Assembly: GCA_020638835.1 (NCBI GenBank)
Contig: JACKHV010000001.1
Location: 496,001 to 560,000 of the forward strand
Direction: 5' to 3'
DNA length: 64,000 nt
Source of the DNA: Planctomycetota bacterium
GTDB taxonomy: Bacteria; Planctomycetota; UBA1135; GCA-002686595
Shown here: in pieces, positions 1 to 9,742 of the stretch
How positions within the stretch are numbered: the stretch's first letter is position 1
Layout of the letters: the number at the start of each line of letters is the position of its first letter
Notes under the pieces: generated by a model
Seen by the model: the letters and a program-made list of their open reading frames with translations, nothing else
What the model was told of the DNA's origin: nothing
The model's database searches: none
Program-made: the position numbers and the translations under genes

Positions 1-2
1 CT

Positions 3-2435
3 GAGTTCATCACCGACTACTCCACGGCGCCCGAAGGCAAGCGCATCGCCGTCTGTGCGCGCGGCGACATCTGGTCGGTCGCGGCGGAGCACGGCACGCC
101 GCGCAACCTCACGCGCACCAGCGGTGCGTTCGAGCGCGACCCGGCCTGGAGCCCCGACGGCCGCTGGATCGCGTACTTCTCGGACGCCACCGGCGAATTC
201 GAACTGTACGTCACGCAGTCCGACGGCAAGGGCGAGACCAAGCAGCTGACCACTGATGGTGCGCCCTACCGCTACGGCCTGAAGTGGGCGCCTGACTCGA
301 AGAAGCTCGTGTTCTCGGACAAGGCCGGCCACTTCTTCCTGCACGACGTCGAGTCCGGCGGGACGAAGCTCGTCGACACGGATCCGCTGGCGAACTTCGG
401 CGACGACATGGGCGCCAGCTGGTCGCACGACTCGAGCTGGGTTGCCTACCACCGCAGCTCGGAGCGGTCCCCGAACCGCGCGATCATGCTCTACGACGTC
501 GAGGCGGGCACGACGCACCAGGTGACGAGCTCGATGTTCAGCGACTCGGAACCGACCTTCGACCGCGAAGGCGAGTACCTCTACTACATCAGCAACCGCG
601 TGTTCGCGCCGGCGTACGGCGACCTGGACACGTCGTTCATCTACGCGAACACCCAGACGCTGCTCGTGGTGCCGCTGCGAGCGGACGTCGCGTCGCCCTT
701 CGCGCCGAAGGTAGACGAGGTGACCTGGGAGTCGGACGACGACAAGGCCGAAGGCGATGAGGCGGAAGAGCACGAGGACGCGGCGGAGTCGGCGGGCGAC
801 GCCGATGAGGCGGAAGACGCGGACGACACCTCTGAGGAAGCCGAAGAGGAGTCCGAGGAAGAAGAGCGCCTCTCCATCGACCTCGAAGGCTTCGAGCGCC
901 GCGCCGTCCCGCTGCCCGTGAAGCCCGGCGTGTTCCGCAACCTCGCGGTCGCGGACTCCGGTTCGCTCGTCTACCACCGCGTCACCGCGCGAGGCTTCGA
1001 CGGCGAGCGCGTGCTGCAGATGATGGACGTCTCGGCCGACGAGCCGAAGGAAGAGACGATCGTCGAAGGGCTCGCCGGCTTCGAGCTCTCGCCCGACGGC
1101 GGCAAGCTGCTGATCGTGCAGTCCGGGGGGCGTGCCAGCCTCGCTCCGGTCTCGGCCGGCGCGAAGCTCGAGTCGGTCTCGACCGACGGCATGCGCGCCA
1201 TGATCGACCCGCGCGCCGAGTGGCGCCAGATCCTGCGCGACGCGTGGCGTATCCACCGCGACTTCTTCTACGTCGAGAACATGCACGGCGTGGACTGGCC
1301 CGGGATCTACGACCACTATGCGGCGATGCTGGACGACTGCGTCACGCGCGAGGACGTGTCGTACCTGATCCGCGAGATGATCTCGGAACTGAACGTCGGC
1401 CACGCCTATTACTTCGGTGGCGACACCGAGTCCGCGGATCGCGTGGACGTCGGCATGCTCGGCGTCGACTTCGCGCTCGACAACGGCGCGTACCGCATCG
1501 CGCGGATCGTCGAGGGCGCGGCGTGGGACTCGGACGCCCGCGGGCCGCTCAGCCAGCCCGGCGTCGACGTCGTGGAGGGCGACTACTTGCTCGCGGTCGA
1601 CGGCGTTGCGCTCGACACCTCGAAGGATCCCTGGGCGGCCTTCCAAGGGCTCGCCGGCGAGACCGTGACGCTGACCGTCAGCGCCGAGCCGACGGACGGC
1701 GAAGCCTCGCGCGACGTGGTCGTGAAGCTGCTCCGCGGCGAAGGCGACCTGCGCTACCGCCACTGGGTCGAGTCACGTCGCCGCATGGCCGACGAGCTCT
1801 CGGGCGGCAAGGTCGGCTACATCTACGTCCCCGACACGGGCGTCGACGGACAGAACGAGCTCGTCCGACAGTTCTTCGGGCAGCTCGGCAAGCAAGCGCT
1901 CTTGATCGACGACCGCTGGAACGGCGGTGGTCAGATCCCGACGCGCTTCATCGAGATGCTCAACCGCCCGATCACGAACTACTGGGCGCGACGCGACGGC
2001 ACGGACTGGCCGTGGCCGCCGGACGCGCACCAAGGTCCGAAGGCGATGCTGATCAACGGCCTCGCGGGTTCGGGTGGTGACGCGTTCCCCGCGTACTTCA
2101 AGCAGGCCGGCCTCGGCAAGCTCGTCGGCATGCGCACCTGGGGGGGGCTCGTCGGCATCTCGGGCAACCCCGGACTGATCGACGGCGGCTACACGGCGGT
2201 ACCGACCTTCGGCTACTACGACAAGGACGGCACCTGGGGCATCGAAGGCCATGGCGTCGACCCCGACATCGAGGTGATCGACGATCCCGCGAAGATGCGG
2301 GACGGCGGCGATCCGCAGCTCGAAGCGGCGGTCGCGCAGCTGCTCGAGGAGCTGAAGACGAACGCCTACGCCCCGCCGCAGCGCCCCGCCGCGCCGGATC
2401 GCAGCGGGATGGGGGTGTTGGAGAGCGACAAGTAG
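3..2435 (+). CDS. Tricorn-protease-like S41 peptidase, 5' end beyond the window
   Basis: This is a serine peptidase that in the tricorn family trims peptides. The reading frame is open from base 3, so the N-terminus lies outside the window; 810 residues are visible. It begins with TolB/PD40-type beta-propeller repeats (for example DPAWSPDGRWIAYFSDATG). A very acidic, low-complexity Glu/Asp linker follows at about 730-890. The C-terminal half is a core domain, a PDZ-like segment and the S41 fold. Catalytic equivalents are visible: His in GHAYYFG (codon 1401-1403), nucleophile Ser in GSGGDAF (2070-2072) and Glu in WGIEGHG (2244-2246). The tricorn Ser preceding the His is Gly here. The stop is followed at once by a long inverted repeat that separates it from the convergent glutaredoxin gene. 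A tricorn homologue is well supported; the substrate is unknown. Confidence 0.9.
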   Translation, partial: EFITDYSTAPEGKRIAVCARGDIWSVAAEHGTPRNLTRTSGAFERDPAWSPDGRWIAYFSDATGEFELYVTQSDGKGETKQLTTDGAPYRYGLKWAPDSKKLVFSDKAGHFFLHDVESGGTKLVDTDPLANFGDDMGASWSHDSSWVAYHRSSERSPNRAIMLYDVEAGTTHQVTSSMFSDSEPTFDREGEYLYYISNRVFAPAYGDLDTSFIYANTQTLLVVPLRADVASPFAPKVDEVTWESDDDKAEGDEAEEHEDAAESAGDADEAEDADDTSEEAEEESEEEERLSIDLEGFERRAVPLPVKPGVFRNLAVADSGSLVYHRVTARGFDGERVLQMMDVSADEPKEETIVEGLAGFELSPDGGKLLIVQSGGRASLAPVSAGAKLESVSTDGMRAMIDPRAEWRQILRDAWRIHRDFFYVENMHGVDWPGIYDHYAAMLDDCVTREDVSYLIREMISELNVGHAYYFGGDTESADRVDVGMLGVDFALDNGAYRIARIVEGAAWDSDARGPLSQPGVDVVEGDYLLAVDGVALDTSKDPWAAFQGLAGETVTLTVSAEPTDGEASRDVVVKLLRGEGDLRYRHWVESRRRMADELSGGKVGYIYVPDTGVDGQNELVRQFFGQLGKQALLIDDRWNGGGQIPTRFIEMLNRPITNYWARRDGTDWPWPPDAHQGPKAMLINGLAGSGGDAFPAYFKQAGLGKLVGMRTWGGLVGISGNPGLIDGGYTAVPTFGYYDKDGTWGIEGHGVDPDIEVIDDPAKMRDGGDPQLEAAVAQLLEELKTNAYAPPQRPAAPDRSGMGVLESDK

Positions 2436-2441
2436 TCATCG

Positions 2442-2612
2442 TCGAACCGTACCGTGCCGCACAACTCGAACCGTACCGTGCCGCACAACTTGTTGCGGCC
2501 TGACGACAAGATCGCACCGCACAGCGGTAGCCCCCGTCCCACGGGGGCTACCATCGTGCGGTGCGATCTTGTCGTCAGGCCGCAACAAGTTGTGCGGCAC
2601 GGTACGGTTCGA
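2442..2612. repeat. Long perfect inverted repeat with duplicated base
   Basis: Two 57-bp arms (2466-2522 and 2556-2612) are perfect reverse complements. The 33-bp centre contains a second 12-bp stem (GGTAGCCCCCGT) around CCC. The outermost 24 bases of the left arm, starting TCGAACCGTACCGTGCCG, are repeated once more directly upstream at 2442-2465. It lies six bases after the protease stop and 16 bases from the stop of the convergent glutaredoxin gene, so it can act as a bidirectional terminator. There is no U-tract on either side. It shares the CGTACCGTGCCG core with the repeat at 59219-59306. Confidence 0.9.
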
Positions 2613-2628
2613 CGGTGACTGCTACCCC

Positions 2629-2847
2629 CTACAACGCCGCGCTGAGCTCCGTGAACCCGCCGATGAACTTCCCGTCCAGCAGCACGATCGGAACCGTGTC
2701 GTGCTGGTACTTGCGCTTCACCTCGTCGAGTTCCTCGGGCTTCGTGTCCATCACGTGCTCGACGTACTCGATGCCCCTCTCCTGGAGCAGTGCTTTCGCG
2801 CGCTGGCAGAAGGGACAGTAGGACCAGGTGTAGAGTTCTGCCTTCAT
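2629..2847 (-). CDS. Glutaredoxin
   Basis: This small thiol-disulfide oxidoreductase has 72 residues with the dithiol active site CPFC near the N-terminus (WSYCPFCQRAK). The thioredoxin-fold signature TVPIVLLDGKFIGGFTEL supplies the cis-Pro (TVP) and the glutathione-binding GG. The start is ATG at 2847; longer readings upstream have no glutaredoxin similarity. It reads convergently toward the protease gene, with the long inverted repeat between them. It is likely cytoplasmic, reducing protein or low-molecular-weight disulfides. Confidence 0.9.
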   Translation of the reverse strand: MKAELYTWSYCPFCQRAKALLQERGIEYVEHVMDTKPEELDEVKRKYQHDTVPIVLLDGKFIGGFTELSAAL

Positions 2848-3025
2848 GGAACAGGTCGCGGACGATCGGGGGTGAGGGGTAGTAGGGACCCCGGTTCTCG
2901 ACGAACCGAGGGCGTGAACGACGTTCGCAGGGCCGGTCGGGTCGCATAGTGAGGCCGAACTCGCTCGTGGCTTGACAGCCCGATGCGCCGCGAGAGGATG
3001 GTCGTTCCTTCGAACAGGAGTCTCC

Positions 3026-5182
3026 ATGCTGATCTCGGTACTTTTCTTGATCCCCGGTCTCCGGGCGACAGTACACGCCGACGCCGCGGCGGTTCGACAG
3101 GCTCCACCGGCAGTGGGCACGCAGGGAGAGTCTCAGGTCGAGCGCCCCCAGAATGGCCTCAAGAACGCGACCTCGCCCTATCTCCTGCAGCACCAGTACA
3201 ACCCGGTCGACTGGCACGAGTGGGGACCGGAGGCGTTGGCCCTCGCGAAACGCCAGAACAAGCCGATCTTCCTCTCGATCGGCTATTCAGCCTGTCACTG
3301 GTGCCACGTGATGGAGCGGGAGTCCTTCGAGGACGAGGAGACGGCGGCGCTCATGAACCGCTGCTTCGTCTGCATCAAGGTCGATCGGGAAGAGCGGCCG
3401 GACATCGACGCCACCTACATGGCCGCTGTCCAGCGCATGACCGGCAGCGGAGGATGGCCGCTCTCGGTCTGGTTGACGCCGGACTTGCAGCCCTTCTACG
3501 GGGGCACCTACTTCCCCCCGCTCCGGCGTGGCAACAGTCCGAGCTTCCGCGACGTCTTGAACTACGTCCACTCCTACTGGATCGACCATGCAGCCGCTGC
3601 CGCGGACTTCGGTCAACAGCTGATCGATGAGATGCACCGGCGGTCCAACTCGTCCGGAGCCGAAGAGATGCCGGGACGTGAGCTGCTCGCCGCAGCGCTC
3701 CGTCTGTCGGGTCAGTACTACGATCCGACGCATGGCGGATTTGCCCGCCCACCCGGCTTCGCGCCGAAGTTCCCGCACTGCACCGAGCTCACTTACCTGC
3801 TTCGGCTGGGCACCGTCCCGGGGAACGAGCGCGCCTCGGAGATCGTGCAGCAGACCCTGCGCGAGATGGCCGCCGGCGGAATCTACGATCAGATCGGTGG
3901 CGGCTTCGCTCGCTACTCCACCGACCGCGAGTGGACCGTCCCACACTTCGAGAAGATGCTCTACGACAACGCGCAACTCGCGCAGGTCTACCTCGAAGCC
4001 TGGCAGGCGACGAAGGACCCGGACTTCCAACGCGTCTCGCAGGAGATCCTCGACTACGTGCTGCGCGAGATGGTCGGGCCTGAAGGCGGATTCTGGTCGA
4101 CGACCGACGCGGACAGCGAAGGCGTGGAGGGCAAGTTCTTCGTGTGGTCGAAGGACGAGTTCACGGAGGTCTGTGGCGAAGACGCAGGGTGGGCCTGCGA
4201 TTGGTTCGGCGTGACGCAAGACGGGAACTTCGAGGGACGGAACATCCTCACTCGACGGCAAGATCCCGCCGCCTTCGCCGCACGCCTTCGGAAGTCGCCG
4301 GAGGAATTCCGCGCCGCCGTGGACATCCTGCGGTCGAAACTCTACGCGCGCCGCGAGTCGCGCGTGCATCCACACAAGGACGACAAGATTCTCGCGTCTT
4401 GGAACGGCTTGATGTTGTCGGCGTTCGCGAGAGCTGCGGCCGTCTGGGACGAGCCACGGTACCTCGCCGCCGCTCGCTCGAACGCGGACTTCCTGCTGAC
4501 GAAGATGCTCGACGAGAACGGGCGATTGCTCCGTACCCGGCGGCTCGGGCACTCCCACATCCCAGGCTTGCTCGAAGACTACGCCTTCGTCGGGCAAGGC
4601 TTGCTCGACCTCTACGAAGCGGACGGTGACCTACGCTGGTTGCGCGCGGCTCTGCAGCTTCAGGGTGTGTGCGACTCCGTGTTCGTCGACGAGGAGCGCG
4701 GAGGATACTGGAGCTTCCCCGAGGATCACGGTGAGTTGCCCGTGCGGATCGCGAGCGCATCGGAGAGCGCCTTGCCGAGCGACGTGGGGGTGGCCTGCAT
4801 GAATGCCGCGCGCCTCGGGATGTTGGCCGGAGATACCGCGAGCATCGATCGCGCGCGTCGCGGCCTGGCGAGGTATCGACCTCAGATGGAGAACTACCCG
4901 ACCGGTTTCTGTCAGATGTTGATCCTCCTGGATTGGCTCACGAGTCGCCCCCTGGAGATCTACCTCGCGGGCGAACCGACGGACGAGCACTACCTGGCGG
5001 AACTCAGGCGCTTGCGAACGCAGTACCCGCCGTACCGTGTGGTCGCGGCCTATGAGGACTCGAAGCTCGAGGCACTGCAGGCGCTGATTCCAGCCGCGGA
5101 GGGGAAGACGACGCGCAGGGGACGCCCGACCATCTATCGTTGCCGAGAAGGCGTCTGCGACGCTCCGGTCGTGCTGGAATAG
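3026..5182 (+). CDS. DUF255 thioredoxin-domain protein (YyaL/spermatogenesis-associated 20 family), secreted form
   Basis: The protein has 718 residues. The chosen ATG is preceded by AGGAG at 3016-3020 with a 5-base gap and begins a plausible signal peptide (MLISVLFLIPGLRATVHA); an in-frame start at 2972 lacks these features. The N-terminal thioredoxin-like domain carries the family motif SACHWCHVMERESFED (CHWC active site) and GGWPLSVWLTPDLQPFYGGTYFPP-type sequence, written here only in part. The remainder resembles the (alpha/alpha)6-barrel N-acylglucosamine 2-epimerase-like half of YyaL proteins (DKILASWNGLM, LEDYAFVGQGL). The biochemical role of the family is unsettled. A signal peptide points to export, which is less usual for the family. 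Confidence 0.9.
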   Translation: MLISVLFLIPGLRATVHADAAAVRQAPPAVGTQGESQVERPQNGLKNATSPYLLQHQYNPVDWHEWGPEALALAKRQNKPIFLSIGYSACHWCHVMERESFEDEETAALMNRCFVCIKVDREERPDIDATYMAAVQRMTGSGGWPLSVWLTPDLQPFYGGTYFPPLRRGNSPSFRDVLNYVHSYWIDHAAAAADFGQQLIDEMHRRSNSSGAEEMPGRELLAAALRLSGQYYDPTHGGFARPPGFAPKFPHCTELTYLLRLGTVPGNERASEIVQQTLREMAAGGIYDQIGGGFARYSTDREWTVPHFEKMLYDNAQLAQVYLEAWQATKDPDFQRVSQEILDYVLREMVGPEGGFWSTTDADSEGVEGKFFVWSKDEFTEVCGEDAGWACDWFGVTQDGNFEGRNILTRRQDPAAFAARLRKSPEEFRAAVDILRSKLYARRESRVHPHKDDKILASWNGLMLSAFARAAAVWDEPRYLAAARSNADFLLTKMLDENGRLLRTRRLGHSHIPGLLEDYAFVGQGLLDLYEADGDLRWLRAALQLQGVCDSVFVDEERGGYWSFPEDHGELPVRIASASESALPSDVGVACMNAARLGMLAGDTASIDRARRGLARYRPQMENYPTGFCQMLILLDWLTSRPLEIYLAGEPTDEHYLAELRRLRTQYPPYRVVAAYEDSKLEALQALIPAAEGKTTRRGRPTIYRCREGVCDAPVVLE

Positions 5183-5204
5183 CGATCGCCGTCTGGAGCG
5201 CCCT

Positions 5205-6250
5205 TCACTCGGTCCAATACGGACACGCGACCTCGTGTCCGGCGCCCGTGTCGACGAGCGGCGGCACGGCTTCGGCGCACGACGGCTTCGCGATCGGACA
5301 GCGCGTGCGGAAGCCGCAGCCCGACGGCTTGGCGAGCGGCGTCGGGATGTCGCCCTCGAGCCGCACGCGCCCCGAGGTGTCGCTGCGCGGGTCCGGTTGC
5401 GGCACGGCCGACAGCAGCGCGCGCGAGTAGGGGTGCTTCGGCGACTTGTACACCTGATCGGCCGAGCCGATCTCGACCACGTTGCCGAGGTACATCACCG
5501 CGATGCGATCGCTGATGTGATAGACGACGGAGAGGTCGTGCGCGACGAAGACGTACGTCAGGCCGAATTCGACCTTCAGTTCCTGCATCAGGTTGATGAC
5601 CTGCGCCTGCACCGAGACGTCGAGCGCGGAGACCGGTTCGTCCGCGATGATCAACTGGGGGCGCGTGGCGAGCGCCCGCGCGATGCCGATGCGCTGGCGT
5701 TGCCCGCCCGAGAACTCGTGCGGATAGCGCTCGGCGTACTGCGGCTGCAGGCCGACGCGGTCGAGCAGGTCCTTCACGCGCTCGGCGCGCTCCGCCTTCG
5801 ACATGTCGGTGTGGATCTTCATCGGCCCCTCGATGATGCCCGCGACCGTCATGCGCGGATTCAGGGAGCTGAAGGGGTCCTGAAAGATCATCTGCACGTC
5901 GGAGCGGTGGGGGACCATCTGCTTTCGGCCGAGGCCGTTCAGATCAGCGTCGCCGTGCTTGCCGCGGAAGAAGATGCGTCCGCCGAGTTCGACGTCCGGG
6001 TACATCGTCTTGTGCAGGTTCATGATCGCGCGGCCGACGGTGGTCTTGCCGGAGCCCGACTCACCGACGACGCCGAGCACTTCGCCGCGCCGCAGCTCGA
6101 AGCTCACGCCGTCGACGGCCTTCACCGTCCCGACCTTGTGGCGCAACACGCCGCCGTAGACCGGGAACCAGACCTTGAGGTCGTCCACGTCGAGCAACGG
6201 CGTGCCCATCGCGGCGTTGGCGCGCTGCGCGGCGCTCTGTTCGGCGGCGC

Positions 6251-6254
<4 letters not shown>
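5205..6254 (-). CDS. Oligopeptide ABC transporter ATP-binding protein (OppF type)
   Basis: This is a cytoplasmic ATPase subunit of a family-5 peptide/nickel importer, 349 residues. Walker A GESGSGKTT, signature SGGQRQR, Walker B LIIADEP and the H-loop AHDLS are present. The C-terminal oligopeptide-transporter extension has the Cys-rich segment (CGFRTRCPIAKPSC, later ACPYW). Its start overlaps the stop of the OppD-type gene by 4 bases, so the two are translationally coupled. It is the last gene of the five-gene importer operon and converges on the DUF255 gene with only 22 bases between stops. Confidence 0.93.
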
Positions 6255-7246
<992 letters not shown>

Positions 7247-7249
7247 GGC

Positions 7250-8311
7250 TCAGCGCAGGCGGGAGAAGACCTTGGGATCGAACGCTTCCCGGATCGCTTC
7301 ACCGATGAAGACGACCATCATCAGCGTGACGAAGAGTGCGCCGAGCGGGAACACGACCAAGTGCCACTTCGTGATGTTCTCCAGCCCTTGTCCGACGAGT
7401 TCGCCCCAGCTGGGCGTCGGCGCGGGCAAGCCGAAGCCGAGGAAGTCGAGCGAGACGAGCGAGGAGATCGCCGCGACCAGCGCGAAGGGCGCGAAGCTGA
7501 TGATCGGCGTCAGCGAGTTGGGCAGGATGTGCCGGAATATGATCGACGCGTGTGAATCGCCCTGCGCGATGGCGGCGGCGACGTAGTCGCGCGACTTCTC
7601 GCGGTAGAACTCGCCGCGCATGTAGAAGCTGATGCCCATCCAGCGGAAGACCGCGAGGATCAGCACGAGTATCGTGACGCTCGGGGTCACGATCGAGCTG
7701 ATGATGATCACCGTGTAGAGGAACGGCAGGCCGGACCAGATCTCGACGAAGCGCTGCCCATAGATGTCGACGCGACCGCCGAAGTACCCGAGAGCCTGCC
7801 CGACGAGCATGCCGATCACGTAGGAGAGCGCGACCACGCCGAGCCCGAAGGTGATCGAGATGCGGAAGCCGTAGACGAGGCGCGCGAACACGTCGCGGCC
7901 GCGGTTGTCCGTACCCATCCAGTGCGTGGAGCTCGGCGGGTGGGGAGGGCGATCCTCCAGGCCGGGTTCGAGCAGCAGCGACTCGTTCGGGTGGAACGGG
8001 TAGAGCGGCATCAGGACCCAGTTCTCGGTCTCCGCATCCTGCCAGTCGCGTTGGAGCTGGCGGTAGTTCGCCTCGCCGATCGCGCGCTGACCGAAGTCCG
8101 TCGCGGGTCTGTATCCGGAGATGGCGGGGAAGTAGAGCTCATCCTCGTAGCTGACGACGAGCGCTCGGTTGTTGATCAGGAGCGGCGAAGCGAGGCTGAT
8201 CAGGTAGAAGACGATCAGTGCGACGAAGCTGTACCAGCCGCGCTTCATCGACTTGAAGCGACGCCAGCGGCGCTGGAAGACCGACTGCGGCTTCTCTTGC
8301 TTGACACTCAT
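7250..8311 (-). CDS. Oligopeptide ABC transporter permease (OppC/DppC type)
   Basis: This inner-membrane permease has 353 residues. An N-terminal membrane span (YSFVALIVFYLISLASPLLI) is followed by a periplasmic stretch of about 110 residues. Then come the BPD-transp-1 core spans with the EAA-type loop (AAAIAQGDSHASIIFRHILPN) that docks on the ATPases. MGTDNRGRDVFARL before the core is typical of DppC/OppC. It lies 2 bases downstream of the OppB-type gene and 3 bases upstream of OppD, firmly in the operon. Confidence 0.93.
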   Translation of the reverse strand: MSVKQEKPQSVFQRRWRRFKSMKRGWYSFVALIVFYLISLASPLLINNRALVVSYEDELYFPAISGYRPATDFGQRAIGEANYRQLQRDWQDAETENWVLMPLYPFHPNESLLLEPGLEDRPPHPPSSTHWMGTDNRGRDVFARLVYGFRISITFGLGVVALSYVIGMLVGQALGYFGGRVDIYGQRFVEIWSGLPFLYTVIIISSIVTPSVTILVLILAVFRWMGISFYMRGEFYREKSRDYVAAAIAQGDSHASIIFRHILPNSLTPIISFAPFALVAAISSLVSLDFLGFGLPAPTPSWGELVGQGLENITKWHLVVFPLGALFVTLMMVVFIGEAIREAFDPKVFSRLR

Positions 8312-8313
8312 GT

Positions 8314-9669
8314 CTAGTTGAAGCGGATGCGCGGGTCGACGAGGACGTACAGCACGTCACTGATGATGTTGCCCACCAGCATCAAGAGCGTGTTGATCAC
8401 GAGGACGCCCATGACCACCGCATAGTCGCGGCCGATGATCGACGTGAAGCCGAGCAGCCCGATCCCGTCGATGTTGAACACCTTCTCGACGAGGTAGCTG
8501 CCCGCCATGACGATCGAGAGCGCGTGGCCGAGACCCGTGCACACCGGAATCAGCGAGTTGCGCAGGGCGTGCACCATGATCACGCGACGCTCCGTCAGGC
8601 CTTTGGCGAAGGCCGTCCGGACGTAGTCCTGGCCGAGGTTCTCCATTAGCGCGTTCTTGGTCAGTACCGTCAGCGTCGCGAAGCTGCCGATGGAGTACGC
8701 GATCACGGGGAGCACCATGTGGTGGAGCACGTCGATCGTCTTGGCCCACAGCGACAGGTCCGCGAAGTTGTCCGACTCGGTGCCGCCGAGCGGGAAGAAG
8801 TCCCAGAAGGAGCCGCCGCCGAAGAGGACGAGCATCACGACACCGAGTGCCCAGCCGGGGATCGAGTACCCGATGAACACTGTCGCGCTCGAGAGGATGT
8901 CGAACTTCGAGCCGTGCCGGACCGCCTTGGCGATGCCGAGCGGGATGCAGACGAAGTAGGCGAGCAGGAAGCCCGTCAGGCCGAAGCGGATGCTGATCGG
9001 GAAGCGCTGCACGATCAGGTCGATGACCGGGACCTCGTACTTGTACGAGTTGCCGAGGTCGAGCGTCAGCAGGCCCGACCAGGGCTTCGACCAGATGTCG
9101 GGGATCGTGGCGGTGGTTCGCTCTCCGCCTGCCGGCTGCCAGTCGTAGAGCGGCGCGCCGACCGAGGACATCTGCTCTCGTTCGAGGTGCAGCGCGAGTA
9201 CGGTGCCGTCGGAAGGCGCGAGGAGTTCACGTGAGACGACCGTCGGAGGAGCGGCACCTCCGTCGTCCGGTTGGGTCATGCGGACTCGCGCGATCGCTTG
9301 CCCCTCGACGACGGCCTCACCCGCGGCGACGTACCAGCCGGCGAGTTGCGCGTCCGTCACGTCCTCTCCGAAAACGCCGCGCTCGTCGAGGTTCAGCGGC
9401 CCCAGGAACTGCAGGTACTGCCGCCAGAGAGGCCAGTCGAAGTGGTAGTACTTCTCCAGGCTCGCGAGTGCTTCCGGGGGGATGTCCACACTGCTGCCCC
9501 CGTTGCTGCTGCCGCCCTCGCCGGCGCCGGTGCTGCCGGACTGCAGCTGCATCATCATCTGGTCGATCGGCCCTCCGGGCACGAAGCGCGTGATCGCGAA
9601 GACCAGCATGGTGATCCCGAGGAAGGTCGGGATCAGGAGCAGGAAGCGGCGAGCGAAATAAGCGGCCAT
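8314..9669 (-). CDS. Oligopeptide ABC transporter permease (OppB/DppB type) with an inserted periplasmic domain
   Basis: This permease has 451 residues, about 100-140 more than usual OppB. The N-terminal span (FLLLIPTFLGITMLVFAI), the core spans and the EAA loop (TAFAKGLTERRVIMVHALRN) are standard. Between the first span and the LDLGNSYKYEVPV motif there is an extra segment. It contains VAAGEAVVEGQAIARVRM and LLAPSDGTVLAL, the pattern of a biotinyl/lipoyl-like or barrel-sandwich hybrid fold. It would lie in the first periplasmic loop, where OppB meets the binding protein. The operon position and ATG start are clear; the insert identity is an inference from its repeated AxGExVxxGQ and APxDGxV motifs. 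Confidence 0.9.
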   Translation of the reverse strand: MAAYFARRFLLLIPTFLGITMLVFAITRFVPGGPIDQMMMQLQSGSTGAGEGGSSNGGSSVDIPPEALASLEKYYHFDWPLWRQYLQFLGPLNLDERGVFGEDVTDAQLAGWYVAAGEAVVEGQAIARVRMTQPDDGGAAPPTVVSRELLAPSDGTVLALHLEREQMSSVGAPLYDWQPAGGERTTATIPDIWSKPWSGLLTLDLGNSYKYEVPVIDLIVQRFPISIRFGLTGFLLAYFVCIPLGIAKAVRHGSKFDILSSATVFIGYSIPGWALGVVMLVLFGGGSFWDFFPLGGTESDNFADLSLWAKTIDVLHHMVLPVIAYSIGSFATLTVLTKNALMENLGQDYVRTAFAKGLTERRVIMVHALRNSLIPVCTGLGHALSIVMAGSYLVEKVFNIDGIGLLGFTSIIGRDYAVVMGVLVINTLLMLVGNIISDVLYVLVDPRIRFN

Positions 9670-9694
9670 GAGGGGGAACCGTGGAGAAGGACTC

Positions 9695-9725
9695 GGCGCC
9701 GTACTCCGTGACGGAGTTCGGCGCC
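9695..9725 (-). promoter_or_regulatory. Stem-loop between oppA-like and oppB-like genes
   Basis: Arms GGCGCCGTACTCCGT (9695-9709) and ACGGAGTTCGGCGCC (9711-9725) pair over 15 positions with one mismatch. The structure lies in the 73-base gap after the binding-protein gene. Such intercistronic hairpins often protect or partly terminate the upstream mRNA so that binding protein is made in excess over permease. That role is inferred here. Confidence 0.6.
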
Positions 9726-9742
9726 GGTGAAGAGATGACGGC

